Source of the DNA: an uncultured Planctomycetota bacterium
GTDB lineage: Bacteria > Planctomycetota > Phycisphaerae > UBA1845 > Fen-1342
DNA: 64,000 nt
Direction: 5' to 3'
Assembly: GCA_900696535.1 (NCBI GenBank)
Contig: CAADGM010000016.1
Coordinates: 1-64,000 of the forward strand
The translations under genes and the position numbers were made by a program. Shown here one piece after another: positions 40,042-48,516 of the stretch. The first letter of the stretch is position 1; each line of letters begins with the position of its first letter. Below the pieces are notes generated by a model, which worked only from the letters and a program-made list of their open reading frames with translations, had not been told where the DNA came from and searched no databases.

Positions 40042-40965
40042 ATGAGACCGACCACGATTCTGGCGAGCGTGCTGGCAACAGTCATGGCCGGCGCCGCGTT
40101 TGCCCAGCCCGGCAAGTCCGGCGAGAAGCCGGTCGTCTACACGACCTTCTATCCGACAACCTACTTCACGCAGCGCATCGCCGGCGACCTGGCCGATGTC
40201 GTGAACCCCTGTCCGCCGGACGCTGACCCGGCCTTCTGGGTGCCGGACGAGGCCACGCTCGCGGCCTACCAGAAGGCCGACCTGGTCGTGATAAACGGCG
40301 CCGACTTCGAGAAGTGGGTCGCCAAGGCGTCGCTGCCGCGCCCGCGGATGGTGGAGACGACGCGTCCGCTGCGCGGCGAGCTCATCACGATCAAGGACGC
40401 GATCCGGCACAGTCACGGACCGGGCGGCGAGCACACGCACGAGGGAACCGACGGCCACACGTGGCTCGATCCGCTCAATGCCAAGGTCCAGGCCGAGCAG
40501 ATCCGCGACGCGCGCGCGCGGCTGCGCCCGGAGCACAAGGCCGCGTTCGACAAGGGCTTCGCCGAGCTGGCCGCCGACCTCGACAAGCTCGATACGCGAC
40601 TCAAGGCCCTGTCGCCGAAGCTGACCGACGTTCAACTCCTGGCCAATCACCCGGCGTGGAACTACCCCGCCCGGCGCTACGGGTGGAAGGTGCAGAGCTA
40701 CGGCGTGGATCCGGAAGAGATGCCCGATGAGAAGACGCTCGAGCAGATGCGCGCGTTCGTGGCCAAGCACCCGGCCAAGCTGATGCTGTGGGAAGAGGAG
40801 CCCAAGCCTGAAGTCGCGGAGAAGCTCAAGGCCGCGCTGGGCGTCGCGCACGTGGTCTTCGAGCCCGGCGAGAGTCTCTCCGAGGAGCAGGCCAGGGCCG
40901 GCAAGAACTACCTGACCATCATGAACGCCAACATCGATCGGCTGGAAGCCGCGCTGGGCAAGTAG
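40042..40965 (+). CDS. ZnuA-like metal ABC substrate-binding protein
   Basis: 307 residues with a signal peptide (about 1-21, AGAAFAQ) and a Shine-Dalgarno GGAGG. The cluster A-I fold is visible: VVYTTFYPTTYFTQRIAG, ADLVVINGADFEKWV, DGHTWLDPLNAKVQAEQIRDA, LANHPAWNYPARRYGW, LMLWEEEPKPEVAEKL. His-rich loop HSHGPGGEHTHEGTDGH. The first metal ligand, normally the His of a DPHxY/F motif, is replaced: DADPAFWVP. Later ligands (DGHTW, ANHPAW) are kept. It should bind zinc or another divalent metal in the periplasm, maybe with altered geometry. Confidence 0.85.
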   Translation: MRPTTILASVLATVMAGAAFAQPGKSGEKPVVYTTFYPTTYFTQRIAGDLADVVNPCPPDADPAFWVPDEATLAAYQKADLVVINGADFEKWVAKASLPRPRMVETTRPLRGELITIKDAIRHSHGPGGEHTHEGTDGHTWLDPLNAKVQAEQIRDARARLRPEHKAAFDKGFAELAADLDKLDTRLKALSPKLTDVQLLANHPAWNYPARRYGWKVQSYGVDPEEMPDEKTLEQMRAFVAKHPAKLMLWEEEPKPEVAEKLKAALGVAHVVFEPGESLSEEQARAGKNYLTIMNANIDRLEAALGK

Positions 40966-41032
40966 CTCGCGCGCGAGGTGCCGTGGGAAACCGGCCCAAC
41001 CGCGAGACATCGGCCGGCCGAGCAGGGATTCC

Positions 41033-41734
41033 GTGACGCCGAGTGAACTGACTTTCCTGGCGACCTCGTTCGGGCTCGGGGCGCTGCACGCGCTCGAGCC
41101 GGGGCACGGGAAGTCCGTCGTGGCGGCCTACATGCTGGGCAACCGCGGGCGGTGGCACCACGCGGTCCTGCTCGGCGGCACGGTGGCTTTCACGCATACC
41201 GCCGGCATCCTGGTGCTGGGGCTGATCGCCTGGTACGCGGCGGTCAAGCTCGACATGGCCCGCATCCAAAGCGGCGTGAGCGTGGCGGCCGGCGTACTCA
41301 TTCTCGCGGTCGGCGCGTGGATGCTCTGGCGCGGGCTGAGCGCGCGGGGCGGCCACTCGGGTCACGCGCACCCGCATGACCATCACGAGCACCATCACCC
41401 CCCCGCCGCCGGCCACGCCGCCTCCTGGTGGAGCGTCACCGCGATCGGGTTGTCGGCCGGCATCCTGCCCTGCCCGGCGGCGCTGGCGCCGCTGCTATAC
41501 GCCTTCGGCGTGCGCAAGGGCGCCCAGGGCGTCCTGGCGACGGTCCTGTTCTCGCTGGGCCTGGCGCTGATGCTGACGCTGGTCGCGCTGCTCGTGCTGC
41601 GCGCCCGAGGCTGGGCCGACGAACGGTTGGAGCGCGCGCGTTGGATGAGGCATCTGCCGATCGTCAGCGCCGTCATCGTCTGCGTGCTCGGAGTTGTCGT
41701 GTTGGTACGCGGGATCCAGACGACTGCGACGTGA
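41033..41734 (+). CDS. NicO/RcnA-type nickel-cobalt transporter
   Basis: 233 residues, GTG start with GCAGGG upstream. Six or so helices; the first carries the signature GALHALEPGHGKSVVAAYMLG and the fourth LSAGILPCPAALAPLLYAFG, both typical of the NicO family. A His-rich cytoplasmic loop lies between the two halves (HSGHAHPHDHHEHHHPP). NicO proteins move Ni or Co, usually outward. It follows the binding-protein gene by 67 nt and likely shares its transcript, completing a metal-handling set. Confidence 0.9.
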   Translation: MTPSELTFLATSFGLGALHALEPGHGKSVVAAYMLGNRGRWHHAVLLGGTVAFTHTAGILVLGLIAWYAAVKLDMARIQSGVSVAAGVLILAVGAWMLWRGLSARGGHSGHAHPHDHHEHHHPPAAGHAASWWSVTAIGLSAGILPCPAALAPLLYAFGVRKGAQGVLATVLFSLGLALMLTLVALLVLRARGWADERLERARWMRHLPIVSAVIVCVLGVVVLVRGIQTTAT

Positions 41735-41789
41735 TCGCCGCGGAATTCACTGTGCCAAGCAGAGAACGGCCGGGGCCGGCTGAAGACCA

Positions 41790-41811
41790 CTGCCAGACAG
41801 AGCACTGGCAG
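41790..41811. terminator. Hairpin CTGCCAG-N8-CTGGCAG between convergent genes
   Basis: Perfect 7-bp inverted repeat midway in the 108-nt convergent gap between the NicO gene and the malK-type gene. A GC palindrome (CCGGCCGGGGCCGG, around 41768-41780) lies just before it. No T-run, so the terminator call is tentative. Confidence 0.45.
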
Positions 41812-41842
41812 GAAACCGGTGCCAGCGGGGCCGCGCGACCGT

Positions 41843-43021
41843 TCAGGCCGCGTCGCCGAGCGTGAGGTTCCGCCCGTCCGTCCCGGGCGCGAAGAAATGC
41901 ACCCGCTCCATATCCACCTGCATGGAGACCGCCGCGCCCTCGTCGACCCGCGTCTGCCCGTCCACGCGGCAGATGAGCTGCGCGTGCCGCGCTGTGCCGC
42001 AGTAGATGTCCGTCCGGTCGCCCAGCGGCTCCACCACGTTCACCTTGACGCGCAGCGTAGCGGCCTCGCCTCCCCCCGCCGGCCGCAGCATCTCCGGCCG
42101 GATGCCGCAGACGATCGGCTGACCAACGAGGCGTTCGAGCACGGCGCGGTGTCGCGCGGCGACGGGCAGGCGGTTGTCGCCCTCGTCAAAGATGAGCTGC
42201 GCCCCCTCGCGGACCAAGTTGCCCTCGAGGAAGTTCATCGGGGGCGTGCCGACGAAGCTGGCGACGAAGCGGTTGACGGGGCGCTCGTAGACATCGTACG
42301 GCGACGCGACCTGGTGGATGATCCCGTCCTTCATCACGACGACGCGGTCGCCGAGCGTCATCGCCTCCTCCTGATCGTGCGTCACGTAGATGGTGGTCGT
42401 CTGCACGCGCCGATGAATGCTCTTGAGCTCGGCCCGCATCCCGATGCGCAGCTTGGCGTCCAGGTTTGACAGCGGCTCGTCGAACAGGAACGCCTTGGGC
42501 TGCCTCACGATCGCCCGGCCAACCGCCACGCGCTGCCGCTGCCCGCCGGACAGCGCCTTCGGCCGCCGCTGGAGCAGCTCGCGGATGCCCAGGATGTCGG
42601 CGGCGTGCATGACGCGGCGATCGATCTCGCGGCGCTCGTCGCGGGCCTGCCGCCACGCGCCGGGTGCCACGAGCGCGCCGAGTGGATTGTCCCAGAGGCC
42701 GTGCTTGCGCCGCAGGAGCAGCCCGAAGGCCATGTTCTTGTAGACGGTCATGTGCGGATAGAGCGCGTAGTTCTGGAAGACCATGGCGATGTCGCGGTCC
42801 TTGGGGGCGACGTTATTCACCACCCGATCGCCAATCCGAATCTCGCCGGAGCTGATATCTTCCAGGCCCGCGACCATGCGCAGCGTCGTACTCTTGCCGC
42901 ACCCGGAGGGGCCGACCAGGACGACGAACTCGCGGTCCTTGATGTGCAGGCTGACGGCGTCGACCGCCTTCACGTTGCCCGGGTAGATCTTGGTGACGTC
43001 CGTGAGGATGACTTCCGCCAT
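41843..43021 (-). CDS. MalK/UgpC-type sugar ABC ATP-binding protein
   Basis: 392 residues: nucleotide-binding domain with GPSGCGKST, FQNYALYPHMTVYKNMAFGL, LSGGQRQRVAVGRAI and AFLFDEPLSNLDA, then a TOBE/regulatory C-terminal domain (about 245-392) with PMNFLEGNLV and GIRPEML. A 33-residue segment rich in Arg and Trp (RRKHGLWDNPLGALVAPGAW) is inserted after the Q-loop. It energises sugar or polyol importers. No permease or binding-protein genes are adjacent, so it probably serves transporters encoded elsewhere. GAGGG precedes the ATG. Confidence 0.9.
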   Translation of the reverse strand: MAEVILTDVTKIYPGNVKAVDAVSLHIKDREFVVLVGPSGCGKSTTLRMVAGLEDISSGEIRIGDRVVNNVAPKDRDIAMVFQNYALYPHMTVYKNMAFGLLLRRKHGLWDNPLGALVAPGAWRQARDERREIDRRVMHAADILGIRELLQRRPKALSGGQRQRVAVGRAIVRQPKAFLFDEPLSNLDAKLRIGMRAELKSIHRRVQTTTIYVTHDQEEAMTLGDRVVVMKDGIIHQVASPYDVYERPVNRFVASFVGTPPMNFLEGNLVREGAQLIFDEGDNRLPVAARHRAVLERLVGQPIVCGIRPEMLRPAGGGEAATLRVKVNVVEPLGDRTDIYCGTARHAQLICRVDGQTRVDEGAAVSMQVDMERVHFFAPGTDGRNLTLGDAA

Positions 43022-43237
43022 GAGGCCCTCGATTCCCGGCCGCGGGGCGAGCCAGGTCGCGTGCGGAAGTCGAATATAGGGAAGCGCTTTCAGCAGCGTC
43101 AAGCCGCCGGTCGGACAGCGCGGCCCGCGCGGCCAGCCGAGGCGCGAGCCCGCGGCGACCGGAGCCGGCCCGCCAGGTGAAAACGTGCCCCTTCCCGCCT
43201 AACCTCCTTGGAGGCTGCAAGCCGGAGAGGACGACAC

Positions 43238-43549
43238 ATGGCCGAACGGATGGTTCATTGCGCGAAGCTGGGCCGCGAGCTGCCGGCCATCGACGAGAGC
43301 ACGCCCGAGGGTCGCTCGGCGCTCAAGCTGGCCCTGCTGATCGGCGGACCAGAGCTCAAGAAGCGGGTGCATGAGCAGATCTCGATCGACGCCTGGCGAA
43401 TGTGGAAAGACCACATGCTGATGGTCGTCAACGAGTTCCGCCTGGATAACACCAACCCGGAGTCGAACCGAATCCTGGGCGAGCAGATGGAGGCGTTCCT
43501 CTTCGGCCCCAGCCAGCACGTGCCCGGCTACGTGCCACCGACTGCGTAA
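43238..43549 (+). CDS. yggX: YggX-like probable Fe(2+)-trafficking protein
   Basis: 103 residues. The start MVHCAKLGRELPAID with its single conserved Cys, and KKRVHEQISIDAWRMWKDHMLMVVNEFRLDNTNPESNRIL...EAFLFG (landmarks), match the YggX family along the full length. YggX helps protect iron-sulfur enzymes from oxidative damage. ATG 43238 has GGAGAGG upstream. It ends 20 nt from the facing thpR gene. Confidence 0.92.
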   Translation: MAERMVHCAKLGRELPAIDESTPEGRSALKLALLIGGPELKKRVHEQISIDAWRMWKDHMLMVVNEFRLDNTNPESNRILGEQMEAFLFGPSQHVPGYVPPTA

Positions 43550-43568
43550 GCCGCGGCGCCTCCCGCGC

Positions 43569-44123
43569 CTATCCGAGGCTGGCCGTCGCCAGCACCTCGT
43601 ATCGGGCCCCGCCGCGCCCGAGGACGCTCTCGTAGACGGTGACGTGTGCGACCCGCATAGTCGGCCCGGCGGGCAGCGTGGCGCGCTCGAGAACGCCGCG
43701 GAGAACGTCGCTCCCGGCGCTGCTGCGGCTACGACCGAGCGTGATATGCGGCGTCAGGGCCCGCGTCTCCTGCTTGTAGCCGATGGCCTCGAGCTCCGGG
43801 TCCGCCAGTTCCACCCACCGGCGGCAGCCATCGGCTGCGTCCTGCACGCCCGCCCACAGAACGCGCGGGTTTCGCGGCGCCGGGAAGCAGCCCAGGCCGG
43901 TCAATCGGATTTCGAACGGTGGAACCGCCCGGCTCACGCGCGCCGCGATGTCGCACACCTTGGGCAACGTCGCCGTAGGCACCTCGCCGAGGAACTTGAG
44001 CGTGATGTGCAGTTGCGGCTCGGAGCACCACTTGACGCCGTCCGCGCGCGGAAACCCACGCAGGAGCTGGACGAGCGGCCGCCTGGTCGGCGGGTCAAGC
44101 TCGATGGCTATGAACGTTCGCAT
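43569..44123 (-). CDS. thpR: RNA 2',3'-cyclic phosphodiesterase ThpR (2H family)
   Basis: 184 residues, normal length. MRTFIAIELDPPTRR, then the two HxTx motifs HITLKFLGE and HITLGRSR spaced as in the 2H phosphoesterases, and LTGLGCFPAPRNPRVLW between them. It hydrolyses 2',3'-cyclic phosphates at RNA ends. It lies 28 nt behind the PfkB kinase gene and is likely in the same transcript. Confidence 0.93.
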   Translation of the reverse strand: MRTFIAIELDPPTRRPLVQLLRGFPRADGVKWCSEPQLHITLKFLGEVPTATLPKVCDIAARVSRAVPPFEIRLTGLGCFPAPRNPRVLWAGVQDAADGCRRWVELADPELEAIGYKQETRALTPHITLGRSRSSAGSDVLRGVLERATLPAGPTMRVAHVTVYESVLGRGGARYEVLATASLG

Positions 44124-44151
44124 CCCTGAGCACGCTCTCGGAGCCCCGGCA

Positions 44152-45057
44152 TCACTCGAACCGCAGCATGTCGCGCAGCGCGGCCAGCCGCCGCTCGACT
44201 TCCGCTGACGTTACCCGCGCCAGCGCCTCGATGGAGAACGACTCGAGGACCAGCGAGCCAATGACCGACCCGCGGGCCATGGCAGCGCGCAGCGTCGCCC
44301 GGTCGCAGCGGTCCTGCTGCGCGAGGTAGCCCATCATGCCGCCGGCGAAGCTGTCCCCACAGCCCGTCGGATCCACCACGTTCTCGGTCGGGTACGGCGC
44401 CATCAGGAACACATCGTCGCCGGAGACGAGCAGGCTGCCGTGCTCGCCCTTCTTGATGACCACAAAGCGCGGCCCCATCCGGAGGATCTCGCGGCCCGCG
44501 GTGACGAGGTTGGTCCGCCCGGTCAGCAGCCGCGCCTCACCCTCGTTCAGCACGACGCCGTGCACCACCCCGAGCGTCTTGCGCAGCTCGGCGCTTTCCG
44601 TGTTGATCCACAGGTCCATCGTGTCGCAGACGATGAGCCGGGCGTGGTGGAAGCGGGTGGCCATCTCGCGCTGGAGCGCCGGGTGCGTGTTGGCCAGGAA
44701 GACGAACGTGCTGTCAAGGAACCCGGGCGGGACCGTCGCGCCGCGCTCCGCCAGCACGTTGAGCTTCACGTCCAGCGTCTCGGCGGCGTTCATCGCGCCT
44801 GCGTACCGGCCGTGCCAGCGGAAGGTGCGGCTACCCGCGCGGACCTCGACGCCGCTCGTGTCCACGCCGCGATCCTGAAGCGGCTTGAACTGCGCCAGGT
44901 CGAAATCCTCGCCGACGACGCCGACCATCCGCACGGGGCCGAAGAGCGAGGCCGCCAGCGAGAAGTAGACCGCCGAGCCACCCAGCACGTCTTCCGCGCG
45001 GCCCTGTGGCGTCTCCACCGTGTCGATCCCGATCGAACCTGTTACGAGCAAGGACAT
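44152..45057 (-). CDS. PfkB-family carbohydrate/nucleoside kinase
   Basis: 301 residues. LVTGSIGIDTVETPQGRAEDVLGGSAVYFSLAASLFG (landmark) is the N-terminal ribokinase motif, and DPTGCGDSFAGGMMGYLA is the second signature with catalytic Asp. ATP-dependent phosphorylation of a sugar or nucleoside; specificity is not clear. Similar genes are often called sugar kinase or adenosine-kinase-like. ATG 45057 has AGGAG upstream, which excludes the longer in-frame start. Confidence 0.9.
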   Translation of the reverse strand: MSLLVTGSIGIDTVETPQGRAEDVLGGSAVYFSLAASLFGPVRMVGVVGEDFDLAQFKPLQDRGVDTSGVEVRAGSRTFRWHGRYAGAMNAAETLDVKLNVLAERGATVPPGFLDSTFVFLANTHPALQREMATRFHHARLIVCDTMDLWINTESAELRKTLGVVHGVVLNEGEARLLTGRTNLVTAGREILRMGPRFVVIKKGEHGSLLVSGDDVFLMAPYPTENVVDPTGCGDSFAGGMMGYLAQQDRCDRATLRAAMARGSVIGSLVLESFSIEALARVTSAEVERRLAALRDMLRFE

Positions 45058-45228
45058 TGCGGCAGGCTCCTGGGCGTTGTGGGCGCAATGGCTGCGACCG
45101 CGCCAGAGCTTACCCGTCCGTTCGAGACACTGCACGCACGCGGACCGGGACCGCTTCCCACGCGTTGCTCGCACCGGCGCGAACCGGCGGCACGGGGGCC
45201 AGCGACGCGGCCAATAGCCACGGCGGTT

Positions 45229-46098
45229 TCAGTGGCGTCGCGTCGTCGTCGCGGCGGCGAAGTGTGCCCGCCCACCTTCGTCAAGCTGCACGAGCAGGTC
45301 GCCCTCGTCGGTCACATCGATGATCGTGCCCGCGTAGGTGCGGCCGGCCGAGTCGAGCACGATGCGCGAACCCAGCTCGGAGCAGTGCCGCTTCCAGGCC
45401 GACAGGACCTCTCGCCGCCCACCGGACGCCGCACAGGCTGCGCACCATGCGTCCAGGCGTTCGAGCAGCGCACGGGCCACCGTGGCGCGATCAACCGGCT
45501 CGCGGGACTCGATCTCCAACGACGTGGCGCTCTCGCGCAGGGTCGGATCGAAATGGCCCGCCTGCTGGAGACAATTGATGCCGACGCCGATCACGAGCCC
45601 TACGCATCGCGTCGCCGACTGCATCGCTCCACCAGGGGGCCCTGCCGCGTCCGGCCAGGCGAAGCACTCGGCCAGCACTCCCCCCAGCTTTCGGCCGTTC
45701 ACGTACAGGTCGTTCGGCCAGCGCACGACCGGTCGACACAAGCTCGCGGCGGACACGGCCTCGCACGCCGCCAGGGCCCCGACGATGGCCGCCAGCCCAA
45801 CCAGCGCCGAGGACTCCGGCTCGCGCAGGAGGACGCTGAGGAGCACACCCGCGCCGCGCGGGGACTCCCATCGGCGTCCCTGGCGCCCGCGCCCCGCGGC
45901 CTGGTGCTCGGCCCACGCCACGGCGCCGTCGCCAAGCTCCGAAGCATGCTGCCGGAGGAACGTGTTGGTGCTGTCGATCGTCTCGAGCGCGCGAATGACG
46001 CGCCCGACGCGGAGCGGTTCCGCGCTGGGCCGAAGGTCCGCGGGCGTGAGCGGGCGATGCGCGTCCGAGACGCGCACGGTCGGGCGGTGCGAGACCAT
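45229..46098 (-). CDS. birA: Biotin-[acetyl-CoA-carboxylase] ligase
   Basis: 289 residues: catalytic domain plus small C-terminal SH3-like domain (TYAGTIIDVTDEGDLLVQLDEG), without an N-terminal helix-turn-helix, so it is not a repressor. ETIDSTNTFLRQHA, the ATP/biotin loop GRGRQGRRW, WPNDLYVNGRKLGGVLAE and GVGINCLQ are present. The usual KWPND lysine is Arg (RWPND). It attaches biotin to carboxylase carrier protein. Start 46098 is supported by TTGAGA-N18-TACACT-N7-ATG. Confidence 0.92.
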   Translation of the reverse strand: MVSHRPTVRVSDAHRPLTPADLRPSAEPLRVGRVIRALETIDSTNTFLRQHASELGDGAVAWAEHQAAGRGRQGRRWESPRGAGVLLSVLLREPESSALVGLAAIVGALAACEAVSAASLCRPVVRWPNDLYVNGRKLGGVLAECFAWPDAAGPPGGAMQSATRCVGLVIGVGINCLQQAGHFDPTLRESATSLEIESREPVDRATVARALLERLDAWCAACAASGGRREVLSAWKRHCSELGSRIVLDSAGRTYAGTIIDVTDEGDLLVQLDEGGRAHFAAATTTRRH

Positions 46099-46105
46099 CG
46101 GAGGG

Positions 46106-46135
46106 AGTGTAGGCGGTGGTCGTACGCGGTCTCAA
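46106..46135 (-). promoter_or_regulatory. Sigma70-type promoter for birA, leaderless geometry
   Basis: Minus strand: TTGAGA (46130-46135), an 18-nt spacer and TACACT (46106-46111), followed by 7 nt and ATG 46098. The -35 matches 5 of 6 consensus bases. There is no room for a Shine-Dalgarno. Confidence 0.6.
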
Positions 46136-46235
46136 GCCGTCTCCCCCACGGCCAGGAAGCGGCTCTATGCTGCCGGCGCGGAAGCCCTCGACAAGACCTC
46201 GGCCACGGAATGGCGTCCGTTCGCAGGTCCGACTT

Positions 46236-47207
46236 TCACTTCCGCCGCCGGGTCGCGTCGATCGAGTAGATCAGCAGGGCCGCCCAGATGCAGCCGAACG
46301 CGACCAGCCGCTCGCGCGAGAGCGGCTCGCCGAAGGCCAGCACAGCCAGGAGAAACTGCCCGGTCGGTGCGAGGTATTGCAGGAACCCGATGGTCGCGAG
46401 CCGGAGCCGGCGGGCCGCGGCAGTAAACCAGATCAGCGGGAGCGCCGTGACGACTCCCGCCAGCGCCAGCAGGATGGTCAGTTGTGGACCAGCGTGGATG
46501 AACGCCGTCTGCCCGCGCAGGCAGGAGACGACCAGGTAGGTGGCGGCCAGCGGAGAGAGGATGAGCGTCTCGACCGTGAGCCCGAGCAGCGCATCCGCAC
46601 GGACGGTCTTGCGCAGCAGGCCGTAGAACGCGAAGGTCACAGCGAGGAACAACGCCAGGGTGGGCGGCTTACCGAGCATGATGGTGAGGTATGTCACGCC
46701 GGCGCCGGCCAGCAGGACGCAGAACACCTGTACGCGGCGGAGCCGCTCGCCCAGGAACACGACGCCGAGCAGGACGCTGACGAGCGGGTTGATGAAGTAC
46801 CCGAGGCTGGACTCGATCACGCGATCGTTGGCGACGGCCCAGATGTACACGAGCCAGTTGCTGGCGATCAGGACGGTCGAGAGGCAGAGCGTCGCCAGCA
46901 CGCGACCAGGGTGGGTGAGCGTTTGCACGACCTCGCGCAGGCGTCGCCGGGAGAGGGAGAGCGCGACCAGGAGCACCGCCGACCAGAAGATGCGGTGCAT
47001 GAGGACTTCGAGCGGCACGGCCTGCTGAACGGCCTTGAAGTACAGCGGGAAGAGCCCCCACGCGCCGTACGCCGCCACGCCGTAAAGAACGCCCATGCGC
47101 ACGCGTGCCCCGCCGGTGCGTTCCGGGTCGTCAGCACTGGATGCGGGATCGGACGGCGCGGGCAGTGCTCCGGCGAGGCTCGGCGCCCGGTCAACGGTGC
47201 GGGGCAT
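46236..47207 (-). CDS. rarD: RarD-type EamA transporter
   Basis: 323 residues with ten membrane helices. YGVAAYGAWGLFPLYFKAVQ, HRIFWSAVLL, SNWLVYIWAVANDRVIESSLGYFINPL and GFLQYLAPTGQFLLAV are typical of the RarD subfamily of drug/metabolite permeases. The substrate is not established for the family. A 40-residue hydrophilic N-terminus precedes TM1; ATG at 47096 would remove it. Neither has a Shine-Dalgarno, but TATCAT ends 9 nt before ATG 47207. Confidence 0.88.
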   Translation of the reverse strand: MPRTVDRAPSLAGALPAPSDPASSADDPERTGGARVRMGVLYGVAAYGAWGLFPLYFKAVQQAVPLEVLMHRIFWSAVLLVALSLSRRRLREVVQTLTHPGRVLATLCLSTVLIASNWLVYIWAVANDRVIESSLGYFINPLVSVLLGVVFLGERLRRVQVFCVLLAGAGVTYLTIMLGKPPTLALFLAVTFAFYGLLRKTVRADALLGLTVETLILSPLAATYLVVSCLRGQTAFIHAGPQLTILLALAGVVTALPLIWFTAAARRLRLATIGFLQYLAPTGQFLLAVLAFGEPLSRERLVAFGCIWAALLIYSIDATRRRK

Positions 47208-47289
47208 GGCGGGGAGATGATACCCGGACGGCGTCCGGGCCGCGGACGCGCGACCGGCGGCGCTCAGGCACGTGGCTGGAATACGCGAA

Positions 47290-47922
47290 TCACGGGCGGC
47301 GGCCGCCCGGCGGTCCACCTGGGCCACCGGGGCCACCCGGGCCGCGCCCCGGGCCCATCGGGATCTGGATGCCGCGGGCCTCGGCCCGCGCCCGCATCGC
47401 CGCGAAGTACGCCATCATCCGCGCCTGGCGGTCCGGACTGCGGCTCTCCGAGCGCGCCTTGCGCTCCTGCTGAGTCATGGCGGCGAAGTTCGGTCGCGGG
47501 GGGCGCTGGCCCGCGGGCTGCGTCTGCGGGCTTGCGGCGGCCTCCTCCGCGCGGCGCTGCTCCCGTCGGCGCTGCTCGTCCTGCCAGTCGGCTTGCAACT
47601 CGTCGATGTGCCGATCGAGGATCGCGGAGCGGTCGCTCTCCGAGGCGTTGAAGTACTCGTCCAGTCGCGTGTCCATTCGGGCCTGCCAGGCCTCGCGCAT
47701 CTGCTCGCGCAGAGCGCCGCGCTGCTGGTCCGTAAGGTCCGCGCGGCGCATCTGTTCACGAAGCTGATCGATGTCGGGCGGTGCGGATGGCGCCGACCCA
47801 GGCGCCACTAGCAGGTACGTGCCCAGCGCGATTCCGCCGAGCAGCACAACGCCTCCGCCGGCCAACATCCACGTGGAGCGAGGTGATGGCGACGCCTTGG
47901 ACGCAGGTGAAATAGCGGACAT
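47290..47922 (-). CDS. Membrane-anchored charged-helix protein of unknown function
   Basis: 210 residues: one membrane helix (about 19-40), then a long Arg/Glu/Gln-rich helical region (about 48-135; LREQMRRADLTDQQRGALREQMREAW, DRHIDELQADWQDEQRRREQRRAEE, landmarks), a QQERKARSESRSPDRQARM segment and a Gly/Pro-rich tail (GPGRGPGGPGGPGG). It lies 12 nt behind the pseudopilin gene, with TAGGAG before its ATG, so the two are probably co-expressed. The helical part could be a coiled coil. Confidence 0.65.
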   Translation of the reverse strand: MSAISPASKASPSPRSTWMLAGGGVVLLGGIALGTYLLVAPGSAPSAPPDIDQLREQMRRADLTDQQRGALREQMREAWQARMDTRLDEYFNASESDRSAILDRHIDELQADWQDEQRRREQRRAEEAAASPQTQPAGQRPPRPNFAAMTQQERKARSESRSPDRQARMMAYFAAMRARAEARGIQIPMGPGRGPGGPGGPGGPPGGRRP

Positions 47923-47934
47923 GGACGCAGGCTC

Positions 47935-48516
47935 CTACATTTCGAAGTCTGTCACGCGCCCGTCGCCATAGAGATAGCGGCGTGCTCCCGGCTTGCCGCC
48001 GGGGGCGTGGAAGTTGTTGTAATCGCGCAGGATGAAGATGTCGTTGGGGTTGATCCGTGTGTCGGTGAACTCGCTCATGCGCTGGGCGAACTCCTCGAGC
48101 GTGCGGCCGGCCAGGCGGAACTGGTACTCGTAGCTGGACCGCTCCGTCTCGAAGTAGCTCTTGCCCGTATTCGGGGCCGGGCGCTCGATCGTGCCGTTGT
48201 CGTTCGGGCAGTGGAAGTGATCGCTCGCCTGTCCGGCGTCCGCCGCGAGGACGTCCGCAAGGTAGATCGGTTCGGGCGTCTCCAGTGGCATCGAGCCGAG
48301 AGACGGCATCGCCGACGCGTACGGGTAGCGGTCGCGCGAGGCATTGAGGTAAGACCGGAACGCGATTCCGATCTGGCGCAGGTTCGACGCGCAGGCCGTG
48401 CGTTTCGCGCTGCCGCGGGCTTGCGAGAGGCTCGGCATGACGATGGCGATGAGCAGCCCGATGATCGCGATGACGACCAGCAACTCGATCAGCGTGAACG
48501 CTTGCCTGCGAGCCAC
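47935..48516 (-). CDS. Type II secretion/type IV-like pseudopilin with prepilin leader
   Basis: 193 residues from GTG 48516, which has AGGAG upstream and gives a short basic leader (MARRQA) directly before [19 protein letters not shown]. That is a classical type III-signal prepilin N-terminus cleaved before Phe, with Glu5 present. The globular C-terminal part has [21 protein letters not shown] and a Gly/Asp ending ([11 protein letters not shown]), resembling the large pseudopilin family abundant in Planctomycetes. The longer upstream frame is not needed. Confidence 0.88.
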   Translation of the reverse strand: MARRQAFTLIELLVVIAIIGLLIAIVMPSLSQARGSAKRTACASNLRQIGIAFRSYLNASRDRYPYASAMPSLGSMPLETPEPIYLADVLAADAGQASDHFHCPNDNGTIERPAPNTGKSYFETERSSYEYQFRLAGRTLEEFAQRMSEFTDTRINPNDIFILRDYNNFHAPGGKPGARRYLYGDGRVTDFEM

